NCBI GenBank assembly: GCA_015143295.1
Contig: CM026568.1
Coordinates: 29,892,441-29,956,440 of the forward strand
Direction: 5' to 3'
DNA: 64,000 nucleotides
Source of the DNA: Tetracentron sinense
Taxonomy: Eukaryota; Streptophyta; Magnoliopsida; Trochodendrales; Trochodendraceae
The notes below the pieces were generated by a model, which saw only the letters and a program-made list of their open reading frames with translations, did no database searches and was not told the origin of the DNA. Both the position numbers and the translations under genes were made by a program. Shown piece after piece: positions 1 to 12,746 of the stretch (position 1 is the stretch's first letter; the number at the start of each line of letters is the position of its first letter).

Positions 1-22
1 AACACATTAAAGTAAAATAATC

Positions 23-24
<2 letters not shown>

Positions 25-77
<53 letters not shown>
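25..77. repeat. (GA)n microsatellite
   Basis: An uninterrupted AG dinucleotide run of about 26 units. The following ~390 bases are AT-rich and hold no gene; they include a diverged repeat of the phrase around CAATCAACGCCTCA near 200 and 260. Confidence 0.95.
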
Positions 78-80
<3 letters not shown>

Positions 81-467
81 GGTGGGCGTTAAATAAGGGG
101 AGATATTTCAATTGAGGAATCGTGCTCTATCCAAGTGCTATATAAAAGGAATACAGTTATTAAGTTATGTGTTATCTTTAAGAGTTTAAAATTTTAAAAC
201 TCAATCAACGCCTCAGCCCTCCAATTCTCACTTTAAGAGATTTAAAAAATAAAAATTCAATCAACGCCTCAACCCTCCAATTCTCATTATAGTAGTAGAG
301 ATATATATACTTAACACAATGAGTGAGGGATAGCATTTCCATCCATATATATAGAGAGTGAAATTTAGAACCATTGATTTAGTTTAAACAATGACTTAGA
401 TTGAGTGTAGAAAGAGGGAGTAAAAACAGGGAATACCCTTAGACTGACTCATATATATATATATATA

Positions 468-997
468 TCTTTACTATAATATAAAGAAATAAGACTTTCT
501 CCCTGCTCTCCAAACTCTAATCTCTCAAATCCTATACGTTCAATTCTAGGGATGCCATGTGACTTCCTTCTTTAATCTTCACCGTTTGATTTAGGTCATC
601 CTAGAGTCCTCTCTATCTCCACTACTATAGACTCCTATCTTATCTCCAACTCTTACAGGTTTGGGACCCACTATCTCATCCTAGAGTCCTATCTATCTCC
701 ACTGTTATAGAGTTCTCTTTTATCTCCAACTCTTGGGTGTATTAATTTAAGTTTAATACTAAATAACTTATGATTTTCCTATAAATGTTATTAAAATAAT
801 AATAAATTATTATTATAAAATTAATTAATTAATACAAATAATAATGTATATCAAATAATAAAAAAACTAATACTATTAAAAATAAAATTTATGAAATATT
901 CTTAAAATATATTACTTAATATTTAAAGAAATAAATAATATTATTTAATTTTAAATATTCTTAATTATTACCGTGCATCACACAGGGTCTCTGCTAG
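468..997 (+). mobile_element. Non-autonomous Helitron-like element, copy 1
   Basis: It starts with TC directly after an A (467) and ends in CTAG (994-997) followed by T, as expected for insertion between A and T. About 15 bases before the end is a short hairpin (CCGTG...CAC, loop ATCA), the usual Helitron 3' signature. There is no coding potential, so it would depend on a Rep/helicase encoded elsewhere. The 5' part, including the phrase ACTATAATATAAAGAAATAAG, is shared with the copy immediately downstream. Family-level call from termini only. Confidence 0.6.
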
Positions 998-1449
998 TAG
1001 TATAATATAAAAAAATAAGTGTCACCTAATCTCGTCTCTTTGTTCTCCAATCTTCAATCTCAGGAACCCTATGAGTTCTATTTTAAGGATGTCACGTGGC
1101 ACCGTTCTTTAATCTCAACCGTTAACTCTCTTTCACACACACACATGTTTGTCCCCCCACTTTTCTTTTTCTATCCTCACCTATTAAGTCTCCTCATTTT
1201 CCTGTCACATCTATACTATAATTCACACCATGGCTTTCCTTAATTCACATTGTTTGATCCCAAAAAGCCTTCTAGTGATCTTTTCTTAAATTTTCTCTTA
1301 TGTATCTCATATTCTTCTTTCTCTCTTATAGGACACGACGCCTCTCAATATTTTTCAAGAGTCCTCTCCAGCTTAACTCAACTATTTTTTTAATTATTTT
1401 CTTTTCATTTTTCTTTATATTGTCGTGCATCGCACGGGGACTTTGCTAG
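998..1449 (+). mobile_element. Non-autonomous Helitron-like element, copy 2 (tandem)
   Basis: This second copy follows the first with no spacer. Its 5' region resembles copy 1 (TATAATATAAAAAAATAAG). Its 3' end has a perfect 5-bp stem (CGTGC-ATC-GCACG), then CTAG at 1446-1449 and T. The exact 5' terminus cannot be separated from the 3' end of copy 1. It is non-coding; the 74-codon open frame inside it is not recognisable. Confidence 0.55.
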
Positions 1450-4400
1450 TGTATATATATATATTTATAAAAGCTAAATTTGCTTATTTTTCCCTCTACC
1501 TCAAATCCTAGATGGCGGGGAGTGCCACTTATGTGAGGGAGGTCTTGGATCAGTCTCAAGGATTTTCTTTGTAATGTGGCAAGCAAGAAGTCAATCACCA
1601 TTTAGTAACCTTAACATTAACCGTAGGTAAATGATGCCATGTAAAAAAAAACTGGGTGATTTTCAACCATCCAATCTAGACTCTCTCTTGGGGGATCTAT
1701 CCAAAATTTCTTTTATCATCCAAAGGATTAGATTAAAATCCATCTTAAGGATGGGCATTTTGCCTCTTAGTACTACTCGGCCCCAGTTAAGGCAGAGAGG
1801 CTTCAGTCTTGGCTCACACCTATAAGCCCATGAGTCCTCAGGGGTAGGCCAGATTTTGAGTCTACTTATATAGAGAAATGAACGCCCAAGTCTGGGAGCC
1901 TAACATAGAACACTTGTGGTACGTTTTTACTTGCTAGTATTTGGTGGTAAGAGTTGAATTATTGGCCTCCATGAGAGGATTAAAGGTTCAAGTCTAATTT
2001 CCATGTCGAGAATGAGAGGTAAGCCTTATGGGTGAAAAATTGTGATGATCTTCCCTCCATTTTGACACAAAGATAGTGATACTTAACCTTCAAAAGGTAC
2101 GTCCTTTTGCCGAGACTTGTAAAGCTTGACATTTATAAGTTTGGAGAATTGAGTACTTGGTTTTTTGTTATTTGGACTTTTGAGTGCAAGATTCAATAAA
2201 TAAAGAGAAATGCTAACCATAGTCTCATATTGTTAAGTCTCAAGGTGGTGGTGACAAGTGTTGTTGCATCTACCTATTATCTTGAGAACCGGTGTAAACC
2301 ATAACTCTTCTTATTTGGAATTTTTACTTTTTAACCTGGTGAAGGGGTAGCAATGTCATGTGTTAACTACCATCGTCTCGAAAAAATTTGAATTGTAAGA
2401 CTTGGGCTAGCACTCCTCATAAATAAAAAAAATCCTATCATCAATAGAATTCAAGTCCTTTCATTTCTTGTGAGACTTAAAACCTTTCATTTTGCGGCTT
2501 TTAAAGTCTCGCGAGAATTACAAAAGAATAAAAGAGGCTCACAAAATCAGGCAGTTAGTATCTTAATGCATGTATTTAATTTATTCGGAGCTATTAGAGC
2601 GGGATCCACTTTTTATGGAATATGAGTCGAAGCAATAACAAGAATATTTCTATTGGAACATCTTAACAAGGAGTGGATGAACTCACTGAACAACCTGAAA
2701 GTGCTACAGAATCTTCTATCGAAGTTTCATTCACGATAGAATGTGAATACCTTTTTTTTACTGTTCCACCTGCCAACGCTCATGAAAACCTGGGTCGGTC
2801 GGTCCTCCATTCATCCAATCGGAGGTGTGGATAATGAGGCCACCTAATAGGACGAGTGCTAAAGCCCTCTCCAACTTTGGCTTCCATTCCATCCATCATT
2901 CCTTAGGTCTCATAGATTTGATCCTGTGGAATCTGACCCTTTATTTTCTTATTGAACGTAGGATACGAAATAAATTAAATTGATTTTTCGATCAAAAGGT
3001 TTCAGCTTTACGGACCAATACTAGATCGGATCCTTGGCTGGGCCAGCTTATTCCAATACTGCCCGAAATGCTGCCTATATAACCTCATGTTTTATGCATG
3101 CTAAGAGGGAAAGTACGTTTCTCATTGAGGTTCACCTTCATATTTTTCTTGGTCTATATCATGCAAGTTATAGCAGTCTGTTCATATTGATGTTTGGGAC
3201 CATGTCCTGAACTCTCTTTTAATGGAATGCAAGACTTTATTACTTTTATTGATGATCATTCCCGGAAAAGTCTCCAAACTTGATTGATAATGATCATTCT
3301 CGGCAAAGTCTTCAAACTTGTAAACTGCCGAGCTATGCAAGTCTTAGCAACAGAATGGACCTTTACCATTCTTTCACCAAGATTTATATAGCTCCACATT
3401 TTACACTTTATCATGTTAGTTAGGAAATTTGAGTCATTTGTCAAGGTTTTTAACACAATTAACTCTTATCATCAAGAGATTTTAAGTCTTATCTTTTTTT
3501 ATGAGATATGAAATCATTCGTTTTACTGCTTTAAAAAAAAAATACTCCTTTTGAAGTCTTGTGGAAATTGCAACCTAAGAGATGAAATGCATGATACATC
3601 TAGTTCACAAAGGAAAATGCATAGTCAAATGACAACTTGCAAAGTGTCCGTTTATAAGTCTCAGCAAAAGAATGGACCCTAAGTGGCCACTCAATTGGAT
3701 TTCCCCGATAACCATTTCTGGCTGTCATCTACATTATCCATGCCAACCCCAATTATTTCTGTCTCCTTTTAGATCCTTCAATCTGTAATAGAGCACATCA
3801 CTTGTGCTGTTATTGTTCTTGGCTGCACATGACCACATCAGCTCGAACACCTTCCCCTTATTTTACCACCCAGTTCCCTGTTATCTGCTGAGTTCATTAG
3901 AATGAATTAACATTTGGAAGAAAGCTGTATCGCTAGAATCAAGTTGGGCCTGAAGCTCTGTTCCCAAACAAAGCCCTTATCCGGGGAGGGCAATCCACTC
4001 AATATGAAAATTAATCAGCCAACGAGTGCTGCAATTGATAAGATGCAGCATCTAAGTTCCTACTGAATTCTGGTAAATTCATGACATTGTCTAAGTGAAA
4101 ATACATCTTTCTATAATCCAATTCTGGAAGTCACATACATACCATGAAGAAGACATTCATGAGAATAAAGAGCCAGCTATTGTAGAGATACATATTTTGC
4201 AGATATTAAGGCAGTTAGTGTGGTTCCAGAGATATTTCAGAACCAGATAACTTTATGTATGAGAAAAACAGCGCAACTATACAAATCAATGGAGTCCTTA
4301 GAGATCAGTAAGAATACCCATTATGAACATCTGCAACTCTATATTCAAAAAGTAATCTGCTCCAAAGACCACGTCACCTTACCCCAGATTCTGAAAATGT

Positions 4401-4735
4401 TATGTACCCCATGATGTCCACCATTTCCCTATTATCCATGAAAAGAGAAAGAATCCATTAGAGAAGCATCATGAATGGCACTCCCATCTCGTGACAAAAC
4501 TAAAACTGCATCGGCAAGGTCACACCATGCCTCAGATCAATAGTTAACATCAGCGACCAAAACTTAATCCTGATTCTTGGCAGAAATCCCTCTGACATCA
4601 TACTTATGATAAGATTATCAAAGCAAACAACCCTGTTAAGTATACAAAACTGGCACCCCTACCCCCACAAAGCCATATTCACATTATTTGACTTCTACCC
4701 ATGTTTGTGCACATAATAGGCACTCCTTGTGCATC
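1450..4735. other. Non-coding stretch downstream of the TPS gene
   Basis: No gene can be supported on either strand; open frames are short and unlike known proteins. It is AT-rich with short poly-T/A runs. The part nearest 4735 should contain the TPS 3' UTR, but I could not place a poly(A) site. Around 2560-3060 the sequence is less AT-biased than its surroundings and unlike the MITEs elsewhere; its origin is unknown. Confidence 0.6.
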
Positions 4736-7537
4736 TCAAGCAGCACTTTCAAAGGAAACTTGGATTTGGGCAATGTACCTCGGCTTTAGATTTGAAGCAG
4801 ATGCGAGGCCTTCAAGTAATTTCACAACATCCACAGTATCATCTAGGTAGTACTTAGCTTTGCTTGGCTTTTGCCCAACAGTGCACGCAAAGATCTCTGG
4901 AGCTGAAGGCAATGATGGACTAGAGACTGTGCTTGATATGCTCTCAAACATGTCTTCGTCAGATCTATCATCTCCAATGCACATCACAAAGTCTGGAGGT
5001 TTACCATTACTGACCATTGTTGAGAGTATCTTCTCTGCAACCAACCCTTTAGTCACTCCCTGCATGTCACCATGCATTAGTGAGGACCTTTGATTAGAAT
5101 ATACACTCAGAAGCCAAGCGATAATAAAAAATAGGAAAAAAGAAGAGAGAGAGAGAGAGAGAAATTAAAGGAGGCAAAGAACATATATACCTGTGGCTTA
5201 ACTTCAACAATTTGCTGGCCCCTCTTAACTTCTACTGGCTCGTTAGCAAGTACATTTTCAAGATGATTCAACAGTTCCTTCGCCTGGCAGGAACCAAAGT
5301 CAGGGTCTGCATCTTGATGGTGCCAGACCAAGGCACTCTCCTTAGTCTCTATGTATGACCCATCAGTTGCATCTGTATATAATTTCATAACAGGTTCTGC
5401 AGTTCTTTTCCAATCAAAGTCAACAGCTAAGTGACTGGATTCCCAATCAGATATTTTATTCCACCTGTGACAATAAAAGGCAAACACTCAGTTTATGTAG
5501 AAAGCATTAAAAATGGCAAGTTAAACACTCAAAGCATGGTAGGAATATATACCTTATGAAGTACCCATGTTCAGCTGCTATTCCCAGCATCTCACATGAG
5601 GTAAACCAGTCGCTTAGAGAACTCCGCCCCCTACCACTAACAATAAACACAGTGTTCTTAGGGTCACTGCAGAGGCTGTTCAGAACAGAGATAACTTCAG
5701 GGCTGGGGTTTTTATTAATTGAAGCTTGGGGCACAACAGTTCCATCGTAGTCCAGAAAAATTGCCCTTCTATTTGTTCTCTTGTACGCTGAGACAATGTG
5801 GTCAATAGACAACTTCCTAAAACTTGGAGAAAGAGAAATAACTCTGAAACCCAGACCAAAACCAATGCCCCAGCAACGTTTACTATAGTGATCTTTGCAC
5901 GCTCTCTCCAAATCCTGCACAAAACTGTGAGCCCAATAAGCTACATCATGGGAGCTAACATACCGATAATGCTTCTCGTGCCGCAATTGCTTCTCGGAAT
6001 CTGGCATGGTGATAGCCAAATTTAAGGCATCAGCTACGGCATCAATGTCCCATGGGTTGACCTTGATTGCCCCACTTAGAGATGGTGAGCAACCTATGAA
6101 CTCGGAGACAACAAGCATGCTTGTGCGAGGGGACCCCACAGAGATACCCATAGCTTCATCCATAAGCGGAGTTCCCTGCCTGCAAACAATGTACTTGTAT
6201 GGGACTAAGTTCATCCCATCCCTCACAGCATTTACGATGCAACATTCTGCCATTGCATAATAGGCAGTCTTTTCATAACGAGGCACGTGACGGTCAATCA
6301 AGATCACCGGGTCATAGCCCGGAGAACCATAAATCTCATTGATCCTTCTGGCAGTCATATATGTTTCCCTTTTTGCTTCCTGGACATCTTTCCCCGTGCT
6401 CCTCGCAGGATTCACGATTTGAACCAGGACTAGTTTACCCTGCAACTCCTGATGCTGCTGCAAAAGCTGTTCCACAGCTAATAGTTTAAGACTGATGCCT
6501 TTAAATATGTCCATGTCATCAATACCCAGAATCAAACTTTTCCCCTTGAACTGTTCTTGGATCTCTTTGACTTTGATAGATGTAGAGTGAAGATTTAATA
6601 CAGATTCAAGTCGACCCATATGGACACCCACAGGCAGAATTTTAATGTATATAGTTCGACCAAAGTATTCAAGTCCAATGTACCCCCGCTTAGATTCATA
6701 GTCCAAGCCCAGCATTCTACTGCAACAAGACAGGAAGTGACGAGCATAATCAAATGTATGAAAACCGATTAGATCGGCATTCAGCAATGCTCTCAAAATT
6801 TCATCTCTAACCGGCAGAGTCCGGTAGATTTCTGATGAGGGGAATGGGCTATGAAGGAAGAATCCAAGCTTGACTCGATTGAAATGCTTCCTTAAAAAGG
6901 TAGGGAGAACCATAAGGTGATAATCATGAACCCATACATAATCTTCAGGATTAATAACTTCCATGACCTTATCTGCAAAAATCTTATTTGCAGAGACATA
7001 GGCCTGCCAAAGCAAACGGTTGAAGCGCTCACCATGGTCTGGACAGATGGGTAGCATGTAATGAAAAAGAGGCCACAGCTGCTGCTTACAGAACCCAAGA
7101 TAAAATTTCTTCTGAAGGTCAGGAGGTAGAAATGTAGGTACACAATTGAAATCCTCCAGCAGTTTCTGGGAAACTTCTTCCTGCTCGCTGATATCTATAT
7201 CAACCTTTAGAGACCCCACATAAATAACCTCAGTTTCAGACAAGAAACCATCCTTCAGTTGTAACAGAGGTGAATCCTCGTCCAAACTGAAGCACCATCT
7301 GGCAGTTTTTGTATCCCTTTGAGCATGAAGAGGGAGAAAATTTGCCACTATAATTTTCCGCTCACGGCACACGGATGAAGGAACATCTGAATCCCCATCA
7401 TCACTGCCTTCGTCATCTAAGTCCGAGATAATTCCAGGAACAGTCATTACCCGTGGAAGGGTTCTAGGAGTCCGAGGTAAATCCAGTAGGTCCCCGGAAG
7501 AAAAGTCTAAAAAGCTTGCGCATGATCTTGACAGCAT
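4736..7537 (-). CDS. TPS10: Class II trehalose-6-phosphate synthase (TPS8/9/10 clade), complete
   Basis: Three coding exons join without a frame break: 7537..5553, 5464..5191 and 5059..4736, giving 860 aa, the usual class II length. All introns (88 and 131 bp) are GT..AG; intron 2 holds a (GA)n tract. The N-terminus (LPRVMTVPGIISD, then a D/S-rich stretch and RERKIIVANFLPL) is typical of the TPS8-10 clade. The glycosyltransferase-20 domain runs from about residue 60 to 545 (WVHDYHLMVLP, GFFLHSPFPSSEIYR, RDGMNLVPYKYIVCRQ). A HAD-type phosphatase domain follows, with DYDGT at 596-600, SGRG in the middle and GDDRSDED at 782-789. Class II plant TPS proteins generally have little or no synthase activity and are thought to be sugar- and stress-responsive regulators in the cytosol; that role is inferred from the family. 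The start was chosen because it gives the family N-terminus with no upstream in-frame extension. It is nearest to TPS9/TPS10; the exact orthologue number is uncertain. Confidence 0.96.
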
Positions 7538-7661
7538 GATGGCAGACGGAGTTTTTCTGTCTTGTTATCCAGTCATACACGTGCAGATCAATGAATGACC
7601 AACACCCTTCCTACCAGAAATATCTTAAAACAGTTGTTCCAGAGTATAGAGACACAAACAC
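7538..7661 (-). promoter_or_regulatory. TPS 5' UTR segment with a strong 3' splice site
   Basis: On the minus strand a run of ten T's, then CTCCCTGTAG, ends at 7662, a textbook polypyrimidine-AG acceptor. The TPS start codon lies 124 bases further on. Class II TPS genes commonly have an intron in the 5' leader, so this is read as the start of the leader exon that carries the ATG. It was not tested by transcript data. Confidence 0.55.
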
Positions 7662-9595
7662 CTACAGGGAGAAAAAAAAAATTGTTCAAGTGATTAAATG
7701 TCAATGCCAACACATAACCTTGAATTTTGTACATAATATTTTTGAGATCCATCCAAATAAAAATACACACGCAGCAATCATAAGGTAATATACTTATATA
7801 TCATTGTTATAAGTCAATTACACGGAACTAATAGCAGAGTATCCTTGCCTAACTATATTTCCTAGAATTTTCATTATGGGTGCGACTAATAATCCAAAAT
7901 CTTAAAATTTGAGTATTATGGGTCAGAAAATGTTGGATTTCCTACTTTCTGTTGCTGATTCACTCTATATTGACTCCTGCCTCCTGGCACCACTTATAAC
8001 TAAGATGAAGACTTGATATTTTTAACACAAACCCAAAGCCTGTATCACTGAAGAGTGAAGACAGGACATGTTATATGTTTTAAGATTAGATGAAAAAAAA
8101 GGAGCCAAAATTATAATAACAACAACAAAAATAATAATAATTGAAACAACGGACAAGTTTTAAAACCTCTTGCTACTGCATCTGCAGGCTTTTCCGGAGT
8201 AAGTCCTCAGTATGATAATGTGCCCAACAGGGTGTTGAATCTGAAGCAAAGTGCCTCCATAATATATTTATCATCTTTGTGCGTGCTGACGTCATTATGA
8301 AAGTAGACCTTTGCATAGAAGCAAGACCTTACAATCGACACAAGTTAGGAAGCAGGACAAGCAAAGGCCCAAGGCCGAAGCGAGCTACAGAAAGATGACA
8401 GACAAGTCATGCCTACGATGATCATGGCAGAAAGCCCTAGAAATCATGGCATTAATATTAGAGACACCCATGGAGCAAAGCAACTGACTTCAAGAAAATA
8501 ATTCAAATGACCAAGAATGATCCAAAGCCTAAGCACAACTTTTCATTGCATGCCTTAAATTCTTCATGAAGGTTGACATTCTTCCACAGGTAAACAACCC
8601 ATGCAAGACATGCCTTAAATTCTTCATAAAGGTTGATACTTGATACTCTTCCACATGTAAACAACCCATGAAAGATCTTTCCCTGGAAATTCCCTAGCCA
8701 TGACATTAAAGTTCAGAGTCTACCTCAAATAGATGTTTTAATTCTTAAGATAAGATATCAAAGAAGTATAGGACAATCTTGCTTTTACTCTCTAATCTAT
8801 TTTAGTAGTACAAATACCTTTCCTAAGAAAAAAAATATTGCGATTTTATATAGCTAATTGAAAAAAAAAAAATCGTCTGCCAAACATATACCAAAATAGT
8901 AACACAATTGGAAAATAACAAAAGTTTCCACATACAGTTTAACAAGCTAAAAGTTTCTATACCTATAAAGTCCACTGCCTTACAAACACAACACAGATGC
9001 AATCGATTCGACAAATCAATGATGACACTTCTCATAAAAAAATCCTAAGATTCCATCAATTGCCAGCTTCTAATAACAAGGACAAATACAGTTGGCTTAC
9101 TGCAAAAGTGTCCATATACATTCACAATTGAAAATAAAGACCAGCACCAATTGGCATGATGATTGGATGGTCAATGAACCATCTGATTAGTGGCGACTTC
9201 TGAGCTAAGACCCATCCAAGAGGTGGCATATTATTTAATGGTCCGCTTACAAAATCACTCAAGCTTTTAGGCCATACAAGGCTTTTTTTTTTTGGTAACG
9301 GAGGGAGGGTGTCCCAAAGCCTTCGAGCCAAGCACTAGTCCCTTAGGGTATCCCAACCGACCTATTACAAAAGTGTTAACAGATGTAACATAATGCAACT
9401 GAAATAAAATGGATAAATTTATATATTAAAAAAACTAATAATAATAATATTAATAACTAATCCTCATCCAAAAAAGAGAGAGATTCACATACATTCTAAT
9501 TAAATTTTTTTTATATCAAAGTATCAATTTCAAGCGGATTCAGATTTTTATTTGGGTCTTGCTTGTTTCTTTTATATATGCAACTGCCTTTCTAC
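7662..9595. other. Probable TPS leader intron or upstream spacer
   Basis: No gene. It holds a local tandem duplication of ~60 bp (8548..8606 and 8608..8675, around GCCTTAAATTCTTCAT) and a T-tailed fragment near 9284-9367. If the leader donor is at 11.2-11.4 kb, this whole stretch is intronic. Confidence 0.4.
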
Positions 9596-10349
9596 TAGGG
9601 GTGCAACTTGGGTTGGGCTAACCTGACCCAACTCGACCTTACCTCGTGTTGGGGTTTTAAAAACCCAATTACGAATATACAAAATAAAGTATATAATTTT
9701 CAATTCATATAAATGAGTACAAAAAATACATACAAATAAATAGAGTTAATTTGTTCAAAAAAATTGATAATTAGAATTCAAAATTTATTAGGGACATAAA
9801 AGATATTTGTAAAACAATATTCAGGACATAAAAGCTTGTTTTAACTTTTAAGTAACTCAAATACGCACAATAAGTTCTGAAAGAAAAAGAAAAGGTAAAC
9901 TTGAGTTTACTTATTATTTCATAGGTAAAACCTTTTAATACTAAAAATTTCAACATTCGATTAGAAATGTACCAAATAATCTTATTTCAGAATAAGCTCT
10001 CATTTTTCAAAAAAATAAGCAAATAAGCTCTAATTTTTGTAACCAAGCATCCTCTTAGATTAAAAAAGGAAAAAAAAAGTTAAAAGTCAAAACAAAACAA
10101 TCCTATAATTATCCACTCTCTCATCCTCAACTCTCACGGGAAACAAAACAAAACAATATGTTTTTTTTTTAATTATACCTAGGTCAGGATGTTTTTTTTA
10201 CAGTTTATTCTATTTTTAGTAAAAACAAATCAATGCAACCCGACCCAACCCGAGCTGTGGCAAGGTTGAGGTTTCCAGACCTTGGGCTTGGTGTTTATTA
10301 CCTAGGGTTGGGCTAGGGTTGGCCCCAACCCACCCAAGTTGTATTCCTA
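9596..10349. mobile_element. hAT-type non-autonomous element, 754 bp
   Basis: The ends are TAGGGGTGCAACTTGGGTTG and its imperfect inverse CAAGTTGTATTCCTA. It is flanked by a perfect 8-bp target duplication CTTTCTAC (9588-9595 and 10350-10357), diagnostic of hAT transposition. It has no transposase frame. The interior is AT-rich with GGGTTGGGC-type motifs near both ends. Confidence 0.85.
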
Positions 10350-10375
10350 CTTTCTACTATTAGAGGGCGTAATTT

Positions 10376-10399
10376 AATAATAATAATAATAATAATAAT
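10376..10399. repeat. (AAT)n microsatellite
   Basis: About eight AAT units just downstream of the hAT element. The rest of 10350-11160 is AT-rich and holds nothing recognisable. Confidence 0.9.
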
Positions 10400-11170
10400 T
10401 ATATCTTATATAAGTTCCTAGATTATGATCAAATTATAGCACCAAACAAATAAATAGGAATCTCTCTCATTCGAGGAGAATGAAATCCCAATAAATTGTA
10501 GAAGGATAGAAAGAAATCCTCGCAGATATCACCCAAATCGTATTCTTTCAACCAAATCGTTACAAATCTCTTTCTATCTTTTTTTCTATTTAAGGAAACT
10601 AGTGTAGATTTTCAAGCAAGGAAGTAAATAACAATATATATGGAATTCATCTTCTCTTGTTTATCGAATTTTTTTCTTATAAAAATAAGATAATTACGAA
10701 ATTCCTCACTAAACACGAAAGACATAGATTTGGTTTCTGTCTAATAGCGTTTATCTGATTTTCAATTATTTAAATTAGTTTTATTTCCAGAATTTCCTTC
10801 TCAGATCTTATTATTTTCTTCTGTAGATAAGGAAGAATGAAATGTTTTCCTTCATTTCAGAAACTTCATAGTTCGAAATCCGATATTCTTATGTTCATGC
10901 CTGAAGAGTGTTTGTAAGGTAATATGACAAGAGATTCATCCACCAAGAAATTAATTTAAACGCGAATTTGAAAAACGCTCCAAACATTTACCGAGTTTTA
11001 TATATATATATTTAAAAAAAAATTAAAACCTTATATTTAGATGAAAGTTTTTTTTTTTTAAAAACCTCAAATTTACAGATAAGGCTCAAAGGCACAACAG
11101 AACTTTTAGATCTCAATACTCTCAACAGAAACAATAGGGTAAGAGAACAGAAACGAAATCCGAAGATCTC

Positions 11171-11603
11171 ACCTGAAACGAAATCAAAGTGAAATCCGAT
11201 CACCGAAATTCAAGCAAGCTACAACGAACGATTTCCTGCGAAAATCGTTAAAATTCAGGTAAATAGGGAAAAATCAAACAAATGGAGAACTTCATCGAAA
11301 ACAAACACGTTAAACAGTATTTCGAGGAAGCTTGCGCCACGAACGATCAACAAGGATGTCAAAGAAATGAAGAACTTCAAACAGGAAAACGTCTTAGCTT
11401 ACCGGCAAGAATCCGGCGAGATTCAACGGGAGTTTGGCAGGGATCCGGTGAGAATGTGAGGGTTTTATCGGTTCAAAACGGCCGGCGAGCACGAGAATGG
11501 AGGCTCTATTAGCGAAGTAAGAAGACAGATTAAATGAAGAAAGAAAAGAAAAATAGGAAATAAATACGAGAGATATAGTCGCAGACTCGAAGTTAAAAAG
11601 CAT
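11171..11603 (-). promoter_or_regulatory. Candidate first leader exon(s) of the TPS gene
   Basis: On the minus strand this is a less AT-rich, pyrimidine-rich stretch, typical of plant 5' leaders, with two good donor sites: CCG|GTAAGC (exon end 11403) and CAG|GTGAGATC (exon end 11173). The next minus-strand acceptor of quality is at 7662, before the TPS ATG. A 69-codon open frame (11603..11394) would then be an upstream ORF; leader uORFs are known in class II TPS genes. No other gene nearby needs this promoter. This is inference, since a 3.5-3.7-kb leader intron would be long. Confidence 0.35.
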
Positions 11604-11641
11604 ACCCCAGTTAACTTTTAACCCCGGTTCGTATTACGTTT

Positions 11642-12257
11642 CACGGTTTCAATCTTTTTTTGTAAGTTCCCACAAAATGCCCATACTTTACAACTATATT
11701 ACATAAACACCCTTTTTTCCTTGAATTTAGCATTATTAATCGTCTGTTGGATGGATAAAGCTTGTGAGACCCCCTATAGGACCGAGACCATGCCCGCCCC
11801 ACCTGAAATCCCATGCTCTTAGAGCACACTCTCGGCCCTAATGGCTCAGTAGCAAAGTCCCTGTTGGACAGCCCAGGAAATTACGAATATATAATAACCT
11901 CTTCGGTCAGTGACGCGAGGAAGGGCATCTCGGCTCCTATTTTCTTGTCATATGTCCCCCTTCTAACACTATTTTATATATGGTTAAGATTCATCCACCC
12001 TTAGGGTCACCCATCTATCCTTGGTTTTTAAAAAAATAAAATAAAAAAATTAACTAAAGGGTTAAAAAAACTAACCCAAGTTAGTGGGAGTTGAAGGGTC
12101 AGCTATGTGAGAACGAGGAGGAATAACCCCCTCCTCGACCGACGAGGGGACTATTGCACTTTATTTTTTTTGGTGAAATGTTCTTATGTAACTAACACAC
12201 ACTCTGTACCTTTGTTTGGATGTCAAGAGAGAAAATAAGAAAAAAAAAAGTCTTGTG
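11642..12257. other. Intergenic with a dispersed-repeat fragment
   Basis: No gene. About 11985-12110 is a copy of the dispersed inverted-repeat family whose core reads TTAAGATTCAYYCACCC (see 41282..41535). Confidence 0.4.
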
Positions 12258-12746
12258 TAGGGTTGTAAACTGATGCAGATATTATCTGAATCCGTTTTGT
12301 TGGATATTGATCCGAATAGGCATTTGGCAGAGCAAATTCGAATAATAAAATTACTATCTGTTTATAATTGGATATGAATTCGGATTTTGGTATATCCAAC
12401 CTTTATAATCGCTGGTATATCCGATCCGATAAATATTCGTCTGATTATATAATATATATAAATAACATGTTTTAAATTTATAAAATTAATTAAACCTTTA
12501 AAATATATATTTTTAAAAAAATTTTTTATTTTTTAAAAATTAATTTATATTTTTTAATTTTTTTATAAAAATAATAGGATTATTCAAATATTATCCGAAT
12601 CCAGATATTTTAATCAGAGTCGGATACAGATATCATATTTTACTATCCATCGGATATTTATTCGGATTCGGATATCTGAATACATAATCAGATACGAATT
12701 TGGATATATCACTATCCACTTCGAATTCGTTTAGTTTATAGCCCTA
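12258..12746. mobile_element. hAT-type MITE, 489 bp
   Basis: The ends are TAGGGTTGTAAAC and GTTTATAGCCCTA (inverted). The flanking 8-mers GTCTTGTG (12250-12257) and GTCTTGAG (12747-12754) match at 7 of 8 bases. The interior carries many GGATATCCGAATCCGA-type palindromic phrases and no ORF. A 5'-end fragment of the same family lies at about 39014-39045 inside KUP6 intron 3. Confidence 0.75.

Noticed and set aside
2560-3060. Possible organelle-derived insert (different composition from its surroundings)
   Set aside because: I could not match it to any plastid or mitochondrial gene from memory; a search would be needed, so no claim is made.
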